Assembly (NCBI RefSeq): GCF_002813635.1
Contig: NZ_CP016382.1
Location: forward strand, 868,001 to 932,000
DNA from: Spiribacter roseus
Lineage (GTDB): Bacteria; Pseudomonadota; Gammaproteobacteria; Nitrococcales; Nitrococcaceae
DNA: 64,000 nt
Direction of reading: 5' to 3'
Made by a program: the position numbers and the translations under genes. Positions 38,847 through 47,342 of this stretch are shown here, in pieces; within the stretch, counting starts at the first letter, position 1, and the number at the start of each line of letters is the position of its first letter. The notes beneath the pieces are model-generated. The model was not told where the DNA came from, did not search any database, and saw only the letters and a list, made by a program, of their open reading frames with translations.

Positions 38847-38870
38847 CTGACGGGCGGCGACCGCCGTCAG
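38847..38870. other. Intergenic stem-loop / inverted repeat
   Basis: CTGACGG(G)CGG-CGA-CCGCCGTCAG: a 10-bp inverted repeat with one bulged G, in the divergent gap between the acetamidase gene and the cio-linked operon. No T run follows, so it may be an operator or leader structure rather than a terminator. Confidence 0.45.
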
Positions 38871-38971
38871 GATTTGTCAGTAAATTTCACCGTATTTTTC
38901 TGGCTTCGATGGGTACAAACGGGTATTACTAATCTGCGCCGTATCGACCATAAAAAAGGGGAATCGCATTC

Positions 38972-39127
38972 ATGATGGTCCTGCCTTTTCTACTCGTTGC
39001 CATCGCGCTCGCGCTGGTCTTTTTCGACAGGCCCGCGCTGGCACACGCGACCTGGGGGGTCGGTCTGCTCTGGACGCTCTACCTGCTGAACGTCCATGCA
39101 ACCGACAAGCTCAATCTCAACTTCTAG
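38972..39127 (+). CDS. DUF5993-like small membrane protein
   Basis: A 51-aa protein with two hydrophobic segments (residues 3-19 and 27-42) separated by a short basic loop, ending HATDKLNLNF. That ending and the length match small DUF5993 membrane proteins as I recall them. AAGGGG lies about 10 nt before the ATG at 38972 (a second ATG follows at 38975). The dsbB-like gene starts 10 nt after its stop, so the two are co-transcribed. Its function is unknown; the neighbourhood suggests a role in quinone-linked disulfide formation or oxidase assembly. Confidence 0.8.
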   Translation: MMVLPFLLVAIALALVFFDRPALAHATWGVGLLWTLYLLNVHATDKLNLNF

Positions 39128-39137
39128 GGGTCGCGAA

Positions 39138-39689
39138 ATGACAGAGTCACTCTCAAAAAACCTCAATGCCCTGGGATTGATCGCGATCACCATCGTGCTG
39201 GGGTTCGCATTCACCGATCAGCTAATCAACGATGATCTGCCCTGTCCGCTGTGCCTGCTGCAGCGCGCCGGGTTCGCCCTCGCGGGATTCGGCCTGGTCC
39301 TCAACCTGTTTCACGGGCAGCGGGCGCGGCACTATGGCCTCGTGATCCTGGGCGCACTCGCCGGATTCGCCGTCGCCGTCCGCCAGATCTTTCTGCACAT
39401 CGCTCCCGGCACCGGCAGCTACGGTGATGCGTTCATCGGCCTGCACTTCTACACCTGGGCCGCGCTGCTGTTTGGCCTGATCGTGCTGGGATCGGCGGTG
39501 ATGCTGCTCATCGATGGCGGATTCCGAACCACCAGCGAGCGGCGCAGCACCCACCCGACCGGGCTTGCATTGCTGGCATTCGGCCTGTTCAGCCTCATCG
39601 TCGTCGCCAATGCCGCATCGACCTTCGCCGAGTGCGAGCTGGGCCTGTGCGCCGATAATCCAACCCAGTACGAGCTGCTGGAGAACTAG
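39138..39689 (+). CDS. DsbB-family disulfide bond formation protein
   Basis: A 183-aa inner-membrane protein from the ATG at 39138. DsbB-type proteins pass electrons from thiol oxidants to quinone. Four to five hydrophobic segments are visible. The first redox pair is CPLC in DDLPCPLCLLQRAGF (about residues 38-41); the second is the spaced pair CELGLC near residue 167, between the last membrane segment and the C-terminus rather than in the E. coli DsbB periplasmic loop. This resembles the DsbI/DsbB-like group. It precedes cioA by 11 nt. Confidence 0.88.
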   Translation: MTESLSKNLNALGLIAITIVLGFAFTDQLINDDLPCPLCLLQRAGFALAGFGLVLNLFHGQRARHYGLVILGALAGFAVAVRQIFLHIAPGTGSYGDAFIGLHFYTWAALLFGLIVLGSAVMLLIDGGFRTTSERRSTHPTGLALLAFGLFSLIVVANAASTFAECELGLCADNPTQYELLEN

Positions 39690-39700
39690 GGCACCCGCGT

Positions 39701-41083
39701 ATGGAACTCGATCCACTGATCCTGTCCCGGATCCAGTTTGCGTTCACGATGACGTTCCACATCATCTTCCCGTCCTTCACGATCGGGTTGGCGGCGTGGC
39801 TCGCGACGCTGGAGGGGCTGTCGCTCGCCACGTCGCGGCCGATCTATCGTGAACTGTTCGATTTCTGGCTCAGGATCTTTGTGATCGCCTTCGTCATGGG
39901 GGTCGTCTCCGGCATCGTCATGGCGTTCCAGTTCGGCACCAACTGGAGTGCCCTGTCCGCCCGCACCGGTCCCATTCAGGGCCCCCTGCTGGCGTACGAA
40001 TCGTTTACCGCGTTCCTGCTCGAGGCGACGTTCTTCGGTGTCATGGTCTTCGGCCGTCAGCGTGTCTCGCGTGGCGTGTACTTCTTCTCGTGTCTGATGG
40101 TGGCGATCGGCACCACCGTGTCCTCGTTCTGGATACTCGCCAACAACACGTGGATGCAGGTACCGGTCGGCTACGCCATGCAGGGCAACCAGTTCGTGCC
40201 CACCGACTGGGGCGCCATATTTTCCAGCGAAGTCCTGTGGGTCCGCTTCCCGCACATGATTCTGGCCGCCTATCTGACCACCGCGTTCTGCGTGGCGGCG
40301 ACCGGTGCCTGGTACACCCTGCGCCACCGACACGCCGAGGGGGCACGCGTCATGCTGCGGATGGGGCTGGGGTTGGCCGCGGTACTGATCCCCCTGCAGC
40401 TGGTGATCGGGCATCTGAACGGTGAATATGTCGAGGCCCATCAGCCGAGCAAGTTCACGGCCATCGAAGGCCGTTGGCAGACTGAACAACCCGCACGGCT
40501 GCTGCTCCTTGCCTGGCCGGATGAGGCCGCTGAGCGCAATGCCTTCGAGATCGGTGTGCCGGTCATGGGGAGTTTTTTCGACAGCCTGACCTTTGACTCG
40601 CGCGAGCCCGGCATTGTCACGGTGCCCGTCAATGAGCGTCCGCCGTTTCTCGTCCCCTTCTATGGATTCCGGATCATGGTCGGAATGGGGCTGGTGATGC
40701 TGTTCGTGTCGTGGTCAGGCGTCTGGCTGACGCGGCGGGCCCGCATGGACAAAGGGCGCGCACCGCCCCGGTGGTTCTTATGGGCGACGGCGATCAGCTT
40801 TCCGAGTGGTTTCATCGCGATCGTCGCGGGCTGGTTTACCGCCGAAATCGGGCGCCAGCCCTGGGTGGTGTTTGGCGCGCTGCGCACCGCCGACGCCGTG
40901 ACGCCGTCGCTGACCACCAGCGCGGCCCTCACCTCCCTGCTTGTCTATGTGACGCTCTACTCGTTGATCTTCCCGGCCGGGACTTACTACATCTGGCGGG
41001 CGCTAAGGGCCGGACCCGGTGCGGAAAAGACGACGAGCAATCAGGGTGATCGCGGTCTCATCGTCGAACCGGCGCGGGTGTAA
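39701..41083 (+). CDS. cioA: bd-type quinol oxidase subunit I (CioA-like)
   Basis: A 460-aa membrane subunit carrying haems b558, b595 and d; oxidises quinol and reduces oxygen. Visible motifs are SRIQFAFTMTFHIIFPSFTIG with a haem-ligand His, FLLEATFFGVMVFGRQRVSRG, GHLNGEYVEAHQPSKFTAIEG and FYGFRIMVGMG. The quinol-binding Q loop is short, as in cyanide-insensitive oxidases rather than E. coli CydA (522 aa). It is 2 nt upstream of cioB and part of the DUF5993-dsbB-cioAB operon. Confidence 0.94.
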   Translation: MELDPLILSRIQFAFTMTFHIIFPSFTIGLAAWLATLEGLSLATSRPIYRELFDFWLRIFVIAFVMGVVSGIVMAFQFGTNWSALSARTGPIQGPLLAYESFTAFLLEATFFGVMVFGRQRVSRGVYFFSCLMVAIGTTVSSFWILANNTWMQVPVGYAMQGNQFVPTDWGAIFSSEVLWVRFPHMILAAYLTTAFCVAATGAWYTLRHRHAEGARVMLRMGLGLAAVLIPLQLVIGHLNGEYVEAHQPSKFTAIEGRWQTEQPARLLLLAWPDEAAERNAFEIGVPVMGSFFDSLTFDSREPGIVTVPVNERPPFLVPFYGFRIMVGMGLVMLFVSWSGVWLTRRARMDKGRAPPRWFLWATAISFPSGFIAIVAGWFTAEIGRQPWVVFGALRTADAVTPSLTTSAALTSLLVYVTLYSLIFPAGTYYIWRALRAGPGAEKTTSNQGDRGLIVEPARV

Positions 41084-41085
41084 GC

Positions 41086-42108
41086 GTGCCGTTGGATCTG
41101 ATGCAGACCCTCGCGGCATTCAATCTAGTCCACTTCTGGGCACTGGTACTGGCATTCGCCATCCTCATCTACGGGCTGCTGGATGGCTTTGATCTGGGGG
41201 TGGGCATTCTCTTTGGGTTCAATGCCGATCCAGTCCAGCGTGATCAGATGATGCAGACCATTGAGCCGGTCTGGGATGGCAACGAGACCTGGCTCGTGGT
41301 GGTGGGAACGGTCCTTTTTGCGGCCTTCCCCGCGGCGTATGCGATCTTCCTCTCGGCGTTCTACCTGCCCGTCGTCATCCTGCTGGGCGCGCTCATACTC
41401 AGGGGCGTGTCCATGGAATTCCGTGGCCGCAGCGGGCGCCTGCGGGGACTCTGGAGCGGCTGTTTCAGTGGCGGCTCGCTGGTTGCCACCTTTGTGCAGG
41501 GGACGGCGATCGGCGCCCTGGTCGAGGGTATCGACATCAGCAACGGTGAGTACGCCGGCGGCGCCTGGGATTGGCTGTCGCCCTTCGCGCTGCTCGGCGG
41601 GTTCGGGCTTGTGGCGGGCTATGCGCTGTTGGGCGCCGGTTGGCTAGTCCTGAAGACCCGCGGCGGGCTGCGCGAATGGAGTTATCGGTGGCTGCCGCGA
41701 CTCATGGTCCTCACCGTTGCCTGCGTACTGGCAAGCTTCATCTGGACCCTGATGGGATCGATGGACATCAGCCATCGCTGGGCCGACTCACCGGAGTGGG
41801 TGATGGTGCCGCTGGTGCTGGTCTTGTTGGGTGCGGGCGGCCTCGCATTGAGTGTGCGTCAGCGCCGGGACCGACTCGCCTACCCCATGGCCGCGATGAT
41901 CTTCATCGCCGCCTTCTGCGCATTCATATTCAGCTTCTGGCCGTGGATCCTGCCCGGGGACCTGCGCTTCTATCAGGCGGCCGCGCCGCCGGCCTCCCTG
42001 CAGTTCCTTTTCTACGGCGCCGGGCTGGTGGTGTTACCCGTGGTGCTGATCTACACCGTCGGCGTGTACTGGATCTTTCGGGGTAAATCGCGACCCATTG
42101 ACCCATAA
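41086..42108 (+). CDS. cioB: bd-type quinol oxidase subunit II (CioB-like)
   Basis: A 340-aa membrane protein starting at GTG 41086. Family motifs are YGLLDGFDLGVGILFG, IEPVWDGNETWLVVVGT and LILRGVSMEFRGR, with eight or so hydrophobic segments. It pairs with cioA to form the oxidase. No cydX-like small gene or cydDC is found after it. Confidence 0.94.
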   Translation: MPLDLMQTLAAFNLVHFWALVLAFAILIYGLLDGFDLGVGILFGFNADPVQRDQMMQTIEPVWDGNETWLVVVGTVLFAAFPAAYAIFLSAFYLPVVILLGALILRGVSMEFRGRSGRLRGLWSGCFSGGSLVATFVQGTAIGALVEGIDISNGEYAGGAWDWLSPFALLGGFGLVAGYALLGAGWLVLKTRGGLREWSYRWLPRLMVLTVACVLASFIWTLMGSMDISHRWADSPEWVMVPLVLVLLGAGGLALSVRQRRDRLAYPMAAMIFIAAFCAFIFSFWPWILPGDLRFYQAAAPPASLQFLFYGAGLVVLPVVLIYTVGVYWIFRGKSRPIDP

Positions 42109-42116
42109 AACGCCAC

Positions 42117-43130
42117 TCACAAGCGTCGGGTCAGTTCGTTGTCGCAGACCTCGTCGCGGGAGACGGCGGCAACGTTCTGCAGCGTCACCTCGGCGATCTG
42201 GGTCATCGCCTCCTGGGTGAAGAAACCCTGATGGCCGGTGATGAGCACATTGGGGAATGTCAGCAGGCGCGAGAGCGTGTCGTCGGCGAGGATCTCGTCA
42301 GACAGATCGCGAAAGAAGACGTCACTCTCCTGCTCGTAGACATCCAGGGCCAGGTGGCCGACCTTCTTTGACTTGAGCGCGGCGATGACCGCCTCGGTGT
42401 CGACCAGCCCGCCGCGGCTGGTATTCACCAGCATCACACCATCGCGCATGCGCGCGATTGATTCGGCGTTGATCATGTAGTGGTTGGACTCGGTCAGCGG
42501 ACAGTGGAGGCTGATGATGTCGGCCCGGGCATACAGATCGTCCAGCGCCACATACTGTCCACCCAGCGCCTTGAACGCCGGGTTTTCGTAGACATCGTAA
42601 CCCAACAGCGCCACCCCCAGACCCGACAGCACGCGAGCGGTGGCCACGCCGATGCGGCCCGTTCCAATCAGCCCGACGGTGCGGCCGTTGAGGTTAAAAC
42701 CCAGCAGCCCCTTGAGGTTGAAGTCGCCCTCGCGCACCCGGGCATAGGCCCGATGCGTGTTCCGGTTGAGCGTGAGGATCAGCGCAAGGGTATGCTCAGC
42801 GACCGCCTCCGGGGAGTAGGCCGGCACCGAGACCACCGCCAGCCCCAGGCGCTTGGCCTCGGGCAGATCGACGTGATTGAAACCCGCACAGCGCAGCGCC
42901 ACCGTGCGCACGCCGGCGTCGGCGAGCGCCCGCAGACAGGCCGCATCCAGCGTGTCATTGACGAAGGCACAGATCACCTCGGCGCCGTCGGCGAGCCTTG
43001 CCGTGTCGGCATTCAGCGGTGCGTCGGTAAAGGCCAGATCAAAGCCGTGGGCGGTGTTGGCCGCCTCGAAAAAGGCCTGATCATATTTCTGCGCGCTGTA
43101 GAAGTAGATACGCGGCGTTGAATCCATCAT
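42117..43130 (-). CDS. ldhA: D-lactate dehydrogenase (NAD-dependent 2-hydroxyacid dehydrogenase)
   Basis: A 337-aa enzyme interconverting pyruvate and D-lactate. The NAD motif is VGLIGTGRIGVATARVL (about residues 152-168). Catalytic elements are Arg in NTSRGGLVDTEA, Glu in DVYEQESDVFF and His in ITGHQGFFT. The stretch VYEQESDVFFRDLSDEI and the C-terminus match LdhA closely. Its ATG overlaps the yajD stop (ATGA). It converges on cioB. Confidence 0.9.
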   Translation of the reverse strand: MMDSTPRIYFYSAQKYDQAFFEAANTAHGFDLAFTDAPLNADTARLADGAEVICAFVNDTLDAACLRALADAGVRTVALRCAGFNHVDLPEAKRLGLAVVSVPAYSPEAVAEHTLALILTLNRNTHRAYARVREGDFNLKGLLGFNLNGRTVGLIGTGRIGVATARVLSGLGVALLGYDVYENPAFKALGGQYVALDDLYARADIISLHCPLTESNHYMINAESIARMRDGVMLVNTSRGGLVDTEAVIAALKSKKVGHLALDVYEQESDVFFRDLSDEILADDTLSRLLTFPNVLITGHQGFFTQEAMTQIAEVTLQNVAAVSRDEVCDNELTRRL

Positions 43131-43477
43131 TTATCCAACATTGACCTCAGATCGGCGAATGGCGAATGGGTGCCCGGGGGCGAACCCTGATCCGACTCGC
43201 CCGGCGCGTGATGCGCCTCGAGGGCACGCTGATGCTCATTGTCGTGGCAGTAGATGCACAACAGCTCCCAGTTGCTGCCGTCATCCGGGTTGTTGTGGTG
43301 GTCATGATCGCGGTGATGGACCGTGAGCTCGTGGACATTGGCCCGCGTAAACTCGCGCGTGCAGCGGCCGCACACCCACGGGAAGAGCTTGAGAGCCTTT
43401 TCCCGATACCCCCGCCTGCGCGCATCGGCCGCCCGGTTGGCATCGCCGACGATGCGATCGAGCTTTTCATGATCCAT
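43127..43477 (-). CDS. yajD: YajD-family HNH nuclease
   Basis: A 116-aa HNH-type protein. Structural Cys pairs CGRC and CIYC hold a zinc ion; the HNH core is HELTVHHRDHDHHNNPDDGSN followed by HDNEH. It is a standalone member of the YajD family with no known substrate. It overlaps ldhA by 4 nt and lies 17 nt downstream of queF, so the three genes are probably co-transcribed. Confidence 0.9.
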   Translation of the reverse strand: MDHEKLDRIVGDANRAADARRRGYREKALKLFPWVCGRCTREFTRANVHELTVHHRDHDHHNNPDDGSNWELLCIYCHDNEHQRALEAHHAPGESDQGSPPGTHSPFADLRSMLDK

Positions 43478-43494
43478 CGCTCGGACCCTCCCTG

Positions 43495-43959
43495 CTAACC
43501 ACGACCGCGGTAGCCTGCGACACCCTGCTCGGGGATCCAGACATCAACCGGCGGTTGCCCGGTCTGATAGAACACATCGATCGGCATACCGCCTCGCGGG
43601 TACCAATAACCACCAATCCGCAGCCAGACCGGTTCGAGAAGATCCGCGAGCCGCCGGGCAATGGTGACCGTGCAGTCTTCGTGGAAGGCGCCGTGGTTAC
43701 GAAAGGCAAAAAGAAACAGCTTGAGGGATTTGCTCTCGATTAACCATTGCCCGGGGACATAGTCGATCACCAGGTGCGCGAAATCCGGTTGCCCCGTCAT
43801 TGGGCACAACGACGTGAACTCCGGGGCGGTGAACCGCGCCAGGTAGTGCACGTCGGACTGCGGGTTCGGCACCCGCTCGAGTACCGCCTCCTCGGGGTTC
43901 GTTGGAATGGGCGACTGACTGCCAAGCTGTGAAAGGCCGGCGGTGGGATCCTCGCTCAT
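43495..43959 (-). CDS. queF: NADPH-dependent preQ0 reductase QueF (short type)
   Basis: Reduces 7-cyano-7-deazaguanine (preQ0) to preQ1 in queuosine synthesis. It is 154 aa from the ATG at 43959, so it is the unimodular, B. subtilis-like type. The catalytic Cys is in [14 protein letters not shown], and the QueF signature is [21 protein letters not shown]. It lies 38 nt downstream of the LysE-family gene. Confidence 0.95.
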   Translation of the reverse strand: MSEDPTAGLSQLGSQSPIPTNPEEAVLERVPNPQSDVHYLARFTAPEFTSLCPMTGQPDFAHLVIDYVPGQWLIESKSLKLFLFAFRNHGAFHEDCTVTIARRLADLLEPVWLRIGGYWYPRGGMPIDVFYQTGQPPVDVWIPEQGVAGYRGRG

Positions 43960-43997
43960 GCTGGTCTCTGCTCCGCTGGGTTGTGTGAGGGGAATCG

Positions 43998-44630
43998 TCA
44001 TTCATACAGCGAAGGCAGCCCGATGACCAGTCCCACCGCAATCAACAAAAGCCCCGCCACCTGGTTGACCCGCCTCAACGCCGCGGGCGACTGGATCAGG
44101 CGTCGCAACCGGTCGATGCCGACCGCGAAGATCATGTTGCCGAGAAACGGAATCACCATCGATGTGACCACGATCACACTGATGTCCAGTGCCGTTACCG
44201 TGCCAAGATCGAAAAAACCCGGCAGCAGCCCCAGATAGAACAGCACCGCCTTGGGGTTCCCCAGGATCGCCGCCAGCCCCGCACTGAAGCCTGGCCAGAA
44301 ACCCGGACGCGTCAGTCGGCCATCGGCCTGAATGGCCCGGTCCGCGTGCCGGATCAGCTGCATGCCCATCGCGGCGAATAAAAGCGCCGCGACCCAGCGC
44401 AGTATCACCAGCGTTTCATCATGGGCCGACACAACCCAACTCAGGCCATGGATGGCCGCCAACGGCCAAAGCAGATCCCCCACCACCACGCCAAGGGCCA
44501 ATGGCAGCGCAGCCGCGAATCCGCCCGAGAGCGTACGCGCCAGTAGCGCCAGCCACACCGGCCCCGGTGTCAGAAACAACACCAGCAGCGCCCCGGCGTA
44601 GAGGGTGAGATCCGCGATCCCGATCGTCAT
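43998..44630 (-). CDS. LysE/RhtB-family amino-acid exporter
   Basis: A 210-aa inner-membrane protein with about six hydrophobic segments. The N-terminal [21 protein letters not shown] and the central [17 protein letters not shown] are diagnostic of LysE/RhtB exporters. The exported amino acid is not known. It heads the queF-yajD-ldhA strand and is divergent from the COG2855 gene with a 65-nt gap. Confidence 0.92.
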   Translation of the reverse strand: MTIGIADLTLYAGALLVLFLTPGPVWLALLARTLSGGFAAALPLALGVVVGDLLWPLAAIHGLSWVVSAHDETLVILRWVAALLFAAMGMQLIRHADRAIQADGRLTRPGFWPGFSAGLAAILGNPKAVLFYLGLLPGFFDLGTVTALDISVIVVTSMVIPFLGNMIFAVGIDRLRRLIQSPAALRRVNQVAGLLLIAVGLVIGLPSLYE

Positions 44631-44695
44631 GCCGGTCGATGATACACACCGACTCCGCTATGCTGCGCCCCCATGAACGTCACCCGACACCCACT

Positions 44696-45733
44696 ATGAC
44701 GGGGCTTGCCGAAGCCGCCCGCCATCGCCTCGCAGTGGGTCGCCGTGCCGCGCCCGGTGTCGGGATCAGTCTGGCGGTGGCCATGGTGGCGCTGTTCCTC
44801 GCCAGCCACTACGGCGCGCCGGTGATGTTGTTTGCCCTGCTGCTGGGGATGGCGCTGGGGTTTCTGCGCGAGCGCGAGCGTGTGGCGCCTGGCATCCGCC
44901 TGAGCACCCGAACGATTCTGCGGGTGGGCGTGGCGCTGCTCGGCGCCCGCCTGACGCTAACCGATCTCACTGCACTGGGTCTGACCCCGGTGCTGATCAC
45001 GCTGGCGACGGTCGCCGCCACCCTGCTTGTCGGTTTTGGGGTGGCGCGCGCACTGGGAATGGGCGGGCGTTTCGCTGTGCTATCCGCCGGAGCCGTGAGT
45101 ATCTGTGGGGCCTCGGCGGCCCTCGCGATCGCCTCGACCCTGCCGCGGGATGAGCGACTGCACCTCGACACGGTTCTGGTGGTGGTCAGCGTCAGCACCC
45201 TGAGTACCGTCGCGCTGGTGATCTATCCCATCCTCGCGGCGCAACTGGGCATGGACGACGCCCAGGCGGGCGTGTTTCTAGGGGCCACGATCCATGATGT
45301 GGCCCAAGTTGTCGGTGCGGGTTTCAGTGTCTCTGAGACCTCGGGCGAGACGGCGACCATCATCAAGCTGCTGAGAGTGGCGCTGCTGCTGCCGCTGGTG
45401 CTGGGACTGGCGCTGGTGTTGCGCGAGCGCGGTAACCGTCATCTTCCCGGGCAGCCGCACAAGCGCCCCGCCCCACCGATTCCCGGGTTTCTGCTGGGGT
45501 TCCTCGCCCTCGTGGGCATCAATAGTCTGGGTTGGCTGCCAGCGCCCTTGATGGCGGTGCTGGCGACCACTTCCACCGCCTGCCTCATTACCGCCGTGGC
45601 GGCGCTCGGCATCCAGAGCCAGATCGGCGAAATGCTCAAGCTTGGCTGGCGCCCGATCACGGTGATCGTGCTGCAGACCCTGTTCATGGGGGCAATGGGC
45701 GCGATGCTGGTCGGCTATTGGCTCCCCGCCTGA
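44696..45733 (+). CDS. Putative sulfate exporter family (COG2855/YeiH) protein
   Basis: A 345-aa membrane protein of UPF0324 from the ATG at 44696 (MTGLAEAARH); the open frame upstream is unlikely coding. Family landmarks are PVMLFALLLGMALGF, RVGVALLGARLTL, SAGAVSICGASAALAIAS and GATIHDVAQVVGAG. The family name, putative sulfate exporter, comes from genes next to sulfonate catabolism; transport has not been shown for most members. Its last 19 nt overlap the glycerate kinase end on the other strand. Confidence 0.92.
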   Translation: MTGLAEAARHRLAVGRRAAPGVGISLAVAMVALFLASHYGAPVMLFALLLGMALGFLRERERVAPGIRLSTRTILRVGVALLGARLTLTDLTALGLTPVLITLATVAATLLVGFGVARALGMGGRFAVLSAGAVSICGASAALAIASTLPRDERLHLDTVLVVVSVSTLSTVALVIYPILAAQLGMDDAQAGVFLGATIHDVAQVVGAGFSVSETSGETATIIKLLRVALLLPLVLGLALVLRERGNRHLPGQPHKRPAPPIPGFLLGFLALVGINSLGWLPAPLMAVLATTSTACLITAVAALGIQSQIGEMLKLGWRPITVIVLQTLFMGAMGAMLVGYWLPA

Positions 45734-47031
45734 GCACGAGGCTCAGCAATAAGAATAGCGCGCAGATCATTGACATTGGTGAGGGTGGGACCGGTCATCA
45801 CCAGATCGCCCAGGGCGGCAAAAAAGCCGTAGGCATCATTGTTGGCGAGCCGATCCCGGGGGTTGACGCCCATCCGACGCGCGCGGGCGAGCGTATCCGG
45901 GGTGACCATCGCCCCGGCATTGTCCTCGCTGCCATCAATGCCGTCACTGTCGCCGGCCAGGGCATGGACCGTTTCGGCTCCCTCAAGGGCAATGGCAAGC
46001 CCGAGCAGGAACTCGAGATTGCGGCCGCCCCGCCCTTCACCCCGCACGGTCACCGAGGTCTCGCCGCCGGACAGCAGCACACAGGGCGGCGCGGCGGGTT
46101 GATGATGACGGGCGACCTGTCGGGCAATGCCGGCCATGACGCGACCCACCTCACGCGCCTCGCCTTCGATGGCATCGCCCAGAATGATGGGCCTGATGCC
46201 CTGCGAGCGAGCGTATTCCGCCATGGCCTCCAGTGATGTCTGCGAGCGGGCCACAATGATGTTCTCCACAGCATCGAGCCGCGGATCACCGGGTTTGGGC
46301 GTTTCCTGCCCGGATGACTCAAGGTGATGGCGCACGGCCGTGGGTGGATCGATGCCAAATCGATCCAGAATCGCTCGTGCATCGCCGAAAGTGGTCGGAT
46401 CTGCGACCGTCGGACCCGAGGCAATCGTCGCCGGATCATCGCCGGCGACATCCGAGATCATCAGGGTGGTCACGCGGGCGGGCCAGGCCGCGACGGCGAG
46501 TTGCCCGCCTTTGACGGCCGACAGATGCTTCCTGACGCAGTTGATATCGGCGATGTCAGCACCCGACCTGAGGAGCGCTGACGATACTGCCTGCTGATCC
46601 GCCATTGTCAGACCGTCGGCCGGCAAGGTGAGCAGCGCAGAGCCGCCGCCGGAGAGCAGACACAGCAGCTGATCCCCCTCCCCCAATTCATGGGCGATGT
46701 CGACCATCCGTTGAGCGGCCTCACGGCCGGCTGCATCCGGTAGCGGATGGGATGCCTCGATGCACTCGATGCTCTCGAGCATCGCCCCATGGCCATAACG
46801 GGTGACAACCAGTCCTTGCGGCGCCGGCACGTCCGGTGGCCACGCCTTCTCCAGCGCCTGCGCCATTGCCGCGGCGGCCTTCCCCGCACCGATGACCCGG
46901 GTCCGCCCGTCTTTACTGATCGGCGGAAAATGCGGCGCAACCACGCGGGCTGGATGCGCGGCAGCCACACCCGCATCAAATAGACGACGGAGCGCATCCA
47001 TCGGATGGCTGATCTCAGGCCCATTGATCAT
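45715..47031 (-). CDS. Glycerate 2-kinase (GckA/MOFRL family)
   Basis: A 438-aa type II glycerate kinase, phosphorylating D-glycerate to 2-phosphoglycerate. The N-terminal DUF4147 domain has VIGAGKAAAAMAQALE (about residues 46-61) and LLCLLSGGGSALLTLP; the C-terminal MOFRL domain has LLSGGETSVTVRGEGRGGRNLEF. The first ATG (47031) has no good ribosome-binding site, and MDALRRLFDAG 30 nt downstream is a possible start. It could link serine-, glyoxylate- or sugar-acid-derived glycerate to glycolysis. Confidence 0.9.
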   Translation of the reverse strand: MINGPEISHPMDALRRLFDAGVAAAHPARVVAPHFPPISKDGRTRVIGAGKAAAAMAQALEKAWPPDVPAPQGLVVTRYGHGAMLESIECIEASHPLPDAAGREAAQRMVDIAHELGEGDQLLCLLSGGGSALLTLPADGLTMADQQAVSSALLRSGADIADINCVRKHLSAVKGGQLAVAAWPARVTTLMISDVAGDDPATIASGPTVADPTTFGDARAILDRFGIDPPTAVRHHLESSGQETPKPGDPRLDAVENIIVARSQTSLEAMAEYARSQGIRPIILGDAIEGEAREVGRVMAGIARQVARHHQPAAPPCVLLSGGETSVTVRGEGRGGRNLEFLLGLAIALEGAETVHALAGDSDGIDGSEDNAGAMVTPDTLARARRMGVNPRDRLANNDAYGFFAALGDLVMTGPTLTNVNDLRAILIAEPRAQAGSQ

Positions 47032-47100
47032 CCGGGTCTACGCTCTCATGCTTGTATCGAGTGAATCCTACAAGGTCACCGGTCTCAGGAGTAAACCGCA

Positions 47101-47310
47101 ATGAAGCAATGGATCATCATTTTCATGATGTTATTGGGTAGCTGGAGCGGCAGCGCGCTTGCACAGTCCAGTTACGGGTCGGGCGTCATGCATGGCCCTG
47201 GACCGGGAATGATGACGGGAATGATGATCATCCCCATCGTCATCAGTCTTCTGATCATCGTCGTTCTGGTGCTTTTGATCCTCGCGCTTATCAAATACCT
47301 GCGTCAGTAA
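47101..47310 (+). CDS. Small Gly/Met-rich membrane protein
   Basis: A 69-aa protein with a likely cleavable signal peptide (residues 1-21, ending ALAQ), a short Gly/Met/Ser linker (GSGVMHGPGPGMMTGMM) and one hydrophobic C-terminal segment (about 43-65). CAGGAG lies 9 nt before the ATG. I do not recognise a family. Met-rich linkers can bind copper, and a DUF411 copper-protein candidate lies about 11 kb away, but that is only a suggestion. Confidence 0.65.
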   Translation: MKQWIIIFMMLLGSWSGSALAQSSYGSGVMHGPGPGMMTGMMIIPIVISLLIIVVLVLLILALIKYLRQ

Positions 47311-47342
47311 TCGGATCGCCGCCGGGGCCGATGCGCATGATG

